Positions 59,136 through 64,000 of a stretch of DNA of 64,000 bases are shown here, piece after piece. Positions within the stretch are counted from its first letter, which is position 1; each line of letters starts with the position of its first letter. Made by a program: the position numbers and the translations under genes. The notes beneath the pieces were generated by a model. It had not been told where the DNA came from and did no database searches. It saw only the letters and a list, made by a program, of their open reading frames with translations. Origin of the DNA: Dyella_B jejuensis (GTDB taxonomy: Bacteria > Pseudomonadota > Gammaproteobacteria > Xanthomonadales > Rhodanobacteraceae); NCBI RefSeq assembly GCF_044904675.1, contig NZ_JADIKJ010000001.1, forward strand, positions 310,001-374,000. Reading direction: 5' to 3'.

Positions 59136-62100
59136 GTGAAGCGCGACATCCATGACTGCCTGCCGACGCAACCGATCGTGACCGCACTGGATATCACGCC
59201 CTCAACCAATCCGATCGAGCCCGGCCTGATGGTGATCCATGGCAATCGCCAGGAAGATCTGCGCGATCTGCTGGTGGCGTGGTTGCGGCGCACCCCGCTG
59301 CACCCGCTGGAAAACGAAGTGATGCTGGTGCAGAGCAACGGCATTGCGCAGTGGCTGAAGCTGGCGCTGGCGCGGCCGATCGAGGCCGACGGCCTGGGCG
59401 TCAGTGCCGCGGTGGAAGTGCAACTGCCGGGTCGCTTCCTGTGGCAGGCGTATCGTGCGGTACTTGGCGAGACCGCGGTGCCGGCTACCTCGCCGTTCGA
59501 CAAATCGCGCCTCGCGTGGCGGCTGTTGCGGCTGCTGCCGCAGCATTTGGGCGATGCGGTTTTCGCGCCGCTGCGCAACCTGCTGGGCGATGCCGACGAC
59601 TGGCGCCGGCGCTACCGGCTCGCGCTGCAGGTGGCCGATTTGTTCGACCAGTACCAGGTGTTCCGCGCCGACTGGCTGGACGACTGGCAGCATCGCAACG
59701 ACGTATTGCGCGACACCCTGCGCCACCGGGTGGTCGAACTTCCCGCCGCGCAACGCTGGCAACCGAAGCTCTGGCGCCTGTTGCTGGAGGACGTTCCGGC
59801 GGCGCAGCGCGACAGTCATCGCGCGGGCGTGCATCAGCGTTTCATGCAGCAGTTGCAGGCGCCGGATTTTCACGCCGATACGCTGCCCCGCCGCATCGTG
59901 GTGTTCGGCATTACCTCGCTGCCGCAGCAGGTGCTGGAAGCGCTCACGGCCTTGGCGCGTTGCAGCCAGGTGCTGTTGCTGGTCACCAATCCGTGCCGGC
60001 ACTATTGGGCCGATATCATCGAAGACCGCGAACTGCTGATGGCCGGGCAGCGCCGCCATGCCGGCAAGCCCGGGCTTCCGCCCGAACCGCGTTACGAAGA
60101 CCTGCACCTGCACGCGAACCCGTTGCTAGCCGCCTGGGGCAAGCAAGGTCGCGACTTCATCCGCCAGCTTGACGCATTCGACCAGCCCGAACGCTATCGC
60201 CAGCACTTCGCGTCGATCAAGCGCAGCATCGATGTGTTCCGGGATATCGGCAACGGTGCGCTGTTGCATCAAGTGCAACAGGCCGTGCTGGACCTGGAGC
60301 CGATCCCTGCCGATCCGTCGCGGCGTAAGCGGTTGCGCGACGGCGATCGCTCGCTGCATTTCCACATCGCGCACAGTCCGCAGCGCGAAGTCGAAATATT
60401 GCACGACCAACTGCTCGATCTGTTCGAGCGCGCCGCGCGCGAAGGGCAGCCGTTGTCGCCGCGCGATGTGATGGTGATGGTGCCGGATATCCGCACCTAT
60501 GCGCCGCATGTGCAGGCGGTGTTCGGCCGCATGGCGCCGGACGACCCGCGTTACCTGCCCTATAGCGTGGCCGACCAGCCCGGCCGTGGCGCGTCGCCGA
60601 TGCTGGTGGCGCTCGAACGCCTGCTCGGCTTGGCCGAATCGCGCTTCACCGCCAGCGACGTGCTCGACCTGCTCGACGTGCCATCGCTGCGCCGTCGTTT
60701 CGGCATTGCGGAAGACGACCTGCCCATGCTGCGCCGCTGGATCGGCGAATCCGGCATCCGCTGGGCGCTGGATGGCGAACAGAAGCAGACGCTTGGACTG
60801 CCGCCCGACGAGCAGAACAGCTGGCGCTTCGGCCTGCGCCGCATGCTGCTCGGTTATGCGGTAGGCGATGGCCCCGCCCTGGACGGCATCGCACCGTATG
60901 CGGAAATCGGCGGACTCGACGCTGCGCTGCTTGGGCCGCTCAGCCAACTGCTGGAAACCTTGCGACGCTATTGGCAATGGTTCGCCACGCCGGCCACGCC
61001 GAGTCAATGGAGCGAACGCCTGCGCCGCCTGCTGCGCGATTGCTTCGATACGCGCGACGACCAAGCCGACACGCTGCGGCTTGGCCGCCTCGAAGACGCG
61101 CTGGATACCTGGCTGGATGCGTGCGGCGAAGCCGGCTTCGCCCAAGCCATTCCAATATGCATCGTAGGTGAGGAATGGTTGCAGGCGATCGACCAGAACC
61201 ACCTGTCGCAACGTTTCATGGGCGGCGCGGTGAATTTCGGCACCTTGCTGCCGATGCGCGCGATTCCGTTTCGCGTGGTCTGCCTGCTTGGCATGAACGA
61301 TGGCGACTATCCGCGCCGCGTGTCGCCGCCCGATTTCGACTTGATGGCACGCATCGGCCAGCATCGGCCAGGCGACCGCTCGCGGCGCGAGGACGATCGC
61401 TACATGTTCCTGGAAGCGTTGCTGTCCGCGCGCGACGTGCTGCACATCAGCTGGGTCGGCCATAGCGTGCGCGACAATAGCGAGCTGCCGCCGTCGGTAT
61501 TGGTCGGCCAACTGCGCGACTATCTGGCAGCGGGCTGGCGACCGCCGGGTACCGCAATGGACGATGCCGATGCACGCAAGCACCTGCTCGCCGCGGTCAC
61601 CACCGTCCATCCGTTGCAGGCATTCAGTTCTCGCTACTTCCTCGGCGGTGGACATGCGCGGCTATTTACCTATGCCTCGGAGTGGGCGCGCGCGCGTCGC
61701 GACCTTCCGGCTGCCGCGTCGCTACCGCTATCGCCCTGGCAAGCGCCGGCAGTATTGGACATCGCCCGCTTGCAACGCTTCCTGGCGCGGCCTGTGGCCA
61801 GCTTCTACGCGGAACGGCTGAAGGTACGCTTCGGCGAAACCGATGCCGGCCCCGATGACGACGAGCCGTTCGCACTTGACCGGCTGGAAAACCATGCGGC
61901 GACTTCCGCCCTGTTGCACCATGCCCTGGCGGCCGACGATGCCAGTGCGCTTGGTGAGGCAGCCCAACGCTTGCGCCAGCAAGGCGTGCTGCCTTCCGGT
62001 GGCTTCGGTGCACTGATCCTGGACGAGGTCAGCACGGACGTTCGCCATATCCTTGCTCGCTGGCAAACGGCCATCGCGCGCTGGCCGCACGGTAGCGATG

Positions 62101-62666
62101 CGCAAGAGTTGCACTTCGCGCATGCCGGCGTGCGGGTCGAAGGCTGGCTGGACGATGTGCGCAACGGTCCCGGACAGGCCCCGGCGCGATTGCTGCCGAT
62201 CGCCGGCAACCTGTGCCAGGGCAAGGCGATCCGCTACGACAAACTGCTGCAAGCATGGTTGTTGCAGCTGTTCGCCAATGCCGGCGGGATCGCGCTCGCC
62301 ACGCATATTTTCGGCACCGACGTTACCGTCATGCTGAAAGCCCAGGCATCCACGGAAGCGTCCGCGCAGTTGAGCGCCGTGCTGGATGCGTGGCATGAAG
62401 GCATGCAGGCACCGCTGCCGATCGCGCGGCAAACCGCCTATGCGTGGCTGCTTGCCGAGCGCAACGACAAAAACCCTCACGATGCCGCACGGACCTGCTA
62501 CGAAGGCAGCGACGCGCCGATGGCGCCGCCCGGCGAGATGGACCGCGAACCGGGCCTCGCACGCACCTGGCGAAGCTTCGATGCGTTGTACGCCGATGGC
62601 TTCGAACGCTGGCTGGCGTTGTATCGTCCGCTGCTCGACGCCGCCACCCTGGAAGGCTCCGCATGA
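59136..62666 (+). CDS. recC: Exodeoxyribonuclease V subunit RecC
   Basis: 1176 residues. RecC is the Chi-scanning subunit of RecBCD, with a helicase-like fold lacking a working ATPase site. Recognisable stretches: LMVIHGNRQEDLRDLLVAWL and NEVMLVQSNGIAQWLKLALA at the N-terminus, PRDVMVMVPDIRTYAPHVQAVFG in the middle, MRAIPFRVVCLLGMNDGDYPR and SRREDDRYMFLEALLSARDVLHISWVG later. As drawn it starts at GTG 59136; an in-frame GTG at 59178 gives a more usual N-terminus. The stop overlaps the recB ATG. recC-recB order is usual; recD should follow beyond the window. Confidence 0.95.
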   Translation: MKRDIHDCLPTQPIVTALDITPSTNPIEPGLMVIHGNRQEDLRDLLVAWLRRTPLHPLENEVMLVQSNGIAQWLKLALARPIEADGLGVSAAVEVQLPGRFLWQAYRAVLGETAVPATSPFDKSRLAWRLLRLLPQHLGDAVFAPLRNLLGDADDWRRRYRLALQVADLFDQYQVFRADWLDDWQHRNDVLRDTLRHRVVELPAAQRWQPKLWRLLLEDVPAAQRDSHRAGVHQRFMQQLQAPDFHADTLPRRIVVFGITSLPQQVLEALTALARCSQVLLLVTNPCRHYWADIIEDRELLMAGQRRHAGKPGLPPEPRYEDLHLHANPLLAAWGKQGRDFIRQLDAFDQPERYRQHFASIKRSIDVFRDIGNGALLHQVQQAVLDLEPIPADPSRRKRLRDGDRSLHFHIAHSPQREVEILHDQLLDLFERAAREGQPLSPRDVMVMVPDIRTYAPHVQAVFGRMAPDDPRYLPYSVADQPGRGASPMLVALERLLGLAESRFTASDVLDLLDVPSLRRRFGIAEDDLPMLRRWIGESGIRWALDGEQKQTLGLPPDEQNSWRFGLRRMLLGYAVGDGPALDGIAPYAEIGGLDAALLGPLSQLLETLRRYWQWFATPATPSQWSERLRRLLRDCFDTRDDQADTLRLGRLEDALDTWLDACGEAGFAQAIPICIVGEEWLQAIDQNHLSQRFMGGAVNFGTLLPMRAIPFRVVCLLGMNDGDYPRRVSPPDFDLMARIGQHRPGDRSRREDDRYMFLEALLSARDVLHISWVGHSVRDNSELPPSVLVGQLRDYLAAGWRPPGTAMDDADARKHLLAAVTTVHPLQAFSSRYFLGGGHARLFTYASEWARARRDLPAAASLPLSPWQAPAVLDIARLQRFLARPVASFYAERLKVRFGETDAGPDDDEPFALDRLENHAATSALLHHALAADDASALGEAAQRLRQQGVLPSGGFGALILDEVSTDVRHILARWQTAIARWPHGSDAQELHFAHAGVRVEGWLDDVRNGPGQAPARLLPIAGNLCQGKAIRYDKLLQAWLLQLFANAGGIALATHIFGTDVTVMLKAQASTEASAQLSAVLDAWHEGMQAPLPIARQTAYAWLLAERNDKNPHDAARTCYEGSDAPMAPPGEMDREPGLARTWRSFDALYADGFERWLALYRPLLDAATLEGSA

Positions 62667-64000
62667 GCGCGATGGCTCCGCTCGATCCGCTGTCCTTGCC
62701 GCTGCAAGGCATTCGCCTGATCGAGGCCAGCGCCGGTACCGGCAAGACCTGGACGCTGGCGTCACTGTACCTGCGGCTGGTGCTCGGGCACGGCGGACAA
62801 GCGCCGCAGTTGCCGGCGCAGATCCTGGTCGTCACCTTCACGCGCGCCGCCACGGCCGAGCTGCGCGAGCGTATTCGCGAACGTCTCGCCACCGCGGCAG
62901 CGGCTTTTCGCGGCCAGCAAGCGGCCGATGCGTTGCTGCAACGATTGATCGGCGAGTACGCGAATCCCGATGAACGCGCCGCCGCTGCGCGCCAGCTGGA
63001 ACTTGCCGCGCAATGGATGGATGAAGCGGCCATCTACACCATTCACGGCTGGTGCCAGCGCATGCTCGCCCAGCATGCGTTCGAAGGCAGCGAATCCAGC
63101 GACGACGTCGCCGATGAAAACGCGCGCCTGGCCGAAGCCGTGCGCGATTACTGGCGCCGCTTTTATACCCAGCTCGAGCCGGCCGAGGCGGCATGCGTCG
63201 CTGCGCAATGGCGTGATCCGCAAGCCTTGCAGCGCTGGCTCAGGCCCTTGCTGCGCCAGCCGATCCAGCAAGTGCGCGTAGACGGCAAGCCGCTCCCAGT
63301 GGTGGACGATTTGACCCGGGCGTTGCACCAGCACGAAGCGCCACGATGCGATGCGCAGCAGGCCGCACGCGCACTGTGGCGCGGCGATGTAGACGCAATC
63401 GAACAACGTCTGCGCGAAGCAGTACGGACCAAGGCGCTGAAGAACAATATCTTCAAGCCGGATAGCGTGGAACGCGAGCTGAGCGCATTGCGCGCGTGGG
63501 CGCATGGCGCGCCCGCCGAGCAGGCGCTGCTGGCGCGCTACACGCAAGCCAAGCTCGATGCGGCTACCAGCAAAGGCAATGCACCGCCCTCGCACGAGGC
63601 GTTCGCCGCCATCCAGCGGCTGCTCGATGCGTGGGCGGCCGAACCGCCACTCGCTCCCCTGCTATTGGCCCATGCGCTACCGTGGATTGGCGCACGCATC
63701 GAACAGATTCGCCAACGCCAGGCCACACCCGGTTTCGATGACATGTTGCGCCAGCTCGATGCCGCCCTGCACGGCCCGCATGGCGCGCAGCTTGCCGACA
63801 CCATCGCCACGCAATATCCGGTCGCGCTGATCGACGAGTTCCAGGATACCGATCCGCTGCAATGGCGTATTTTCCAGCGCGTCTACGCCAACCGGGCGTC
63901 TACCGGATTGCTGCTGATCGGCGACCCGAAGCAGGCGATCTATGGCTTCCGCGGCGCCGATATCCACACCTACCTGAAGGCGCGCGACCAGGCCGATGCG
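62663..64000 (+). CDS. recB: Exodeoxyribonuclease V subunit RecB, N-terminal part (3' end outside window)
   Basis: 446 codons of an open frame from ATG 62663 to the window edge. RecB is the 3'-5' helicase and nuclease subunit of RecBCD. SF1 helicase motifs are in order: Walker A IEASAGTGKTWTLASLYLR (about 18-36), motif Ia VVTFTRAATAELRERI, then IYTIHGWCQRML, motif II VALIDEFQDTDPLQW, and motif III LLIGDPKQAIYGFRGADI. It overlaps the recC stop by four bases. The nuclease domain is not in the window. Confidence 0.95.
   Translation, partial: MSAMAPLDPLSLPLQGIRLIEASAGTGKTWTLASLYLRLVLGHGGQAPQLPAQILVVTFTRAATAELRERIRERLATAAAAFRGQQAADALLQRLIGEYANPDERAAAARQLELAAQWMDEAAIYTIHGWCQRMLAQHAFEGSESSDDVADENARLAEAVRDYWRRFYTQLEPAEAACVAAQWRDPQALQRWLRPLLRQPIQQVRVDGKPLPVVDDLTRALHQHEAPRCDAQQAARALWRGDVDAIEQRLREAVRTKALKNNIFKPDSVERELSALRAWAHGAPAEQALLARYTQAKLDAATSKGNAPPSHEAFAAIQRLLDAWAAEPPLAPLLLAHALPWIGARIEQIRQRQATPGFDDMLRQLDAALHGPHGAQLADTIATQYPVALIDEFQDTDPLQWRIFQRVYANRASTGLLLIGDPKQAIYGFRGADIHTYLKARDQADA

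Overview
The window is high-GC gammaproteobacterial DNA. Gene content and neighbourhoods point to the Xanthomonadales (Lysobacterales), most likely a Rhodanobacteraceae (Dyella/Rhodanobacter-like) chromosome: trpB-trpA-accD with a divergent TrpI-like regulator, asd-fimV, an RnfB-like ferredoxin fused into a cistron pair with nth, a DcaP-like coiled-coil porin beside pstSCAB-phoU, and recC-recB. The genus is an inference; no rRNA or species marker is present.

Layout. 1-6.7 kb: the end of hutI, a small ribosomal protein bTHX, a zinc block (Zur regulator, a Zur box, a MerC-like membrane protein, a CDF exporter), gltX, and a glycosyltransferase/PAP2 pair. 6.7-7.0 kb is a non-coding patch with DnaA-box-like repeats. 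7.0-20.9 kb is mostly biosynthetic on the minus strand: accD, trpA, trpB, trpF, truA, fimV, asd, a 2-hydroxyacid dehydrogenase, aroC and prmB. 21-27 kb: psd, a membrane-bound lytic transglycosylase, a collapsed HerA-type helicase gene, greB, a DUF3025 gene and rimO.

27-32.4 kb is accessory DNA and the most unusual part. Three direct copies of a short core, the rimO codons for SLGCP, delimit two small modules with no recombinase gene. Module A carries a truncated antitoxin, an AlbA_2/Schlafen-type ATPase and an orphan HicB with a palindromic operator. Module B carries a secreted trypsin-like protease, apparently ending in an integron attC-like site, and a secreted beta-lactamase-fold serine hydrolase. 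Each module starts with its own version of the rimO start codon, first ~25 codons and upstream region. This fits serial insertion into the 5' end of rimO with the element supplying a replacement 5' end.

32.6-48 kb returns to core genes: a dienelactone-hydrolase-like protein, a HIT protein, dcd, mrp/apbC, metG, rnfB-like, nth, an outer-membrane porin, rnt, and the phosphate operon pstSCAB-phoU behind a Pho box. 48-56.8 kb holds the rnr-rlmB-small membrane protein operon, tRNA-Leu, small unknown genes, a SUMF1-type protein and rnd. Downstream of tRNA-Ala (56.9-58.9 kb) is a second, decayed accessory patch with a large perfect inverted repeat, a frameshifted ORF and an AbiEii-like toxin with an HTH antitoxin and palindromic operators. 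The window ends in recC and the first 446 codons of recB.
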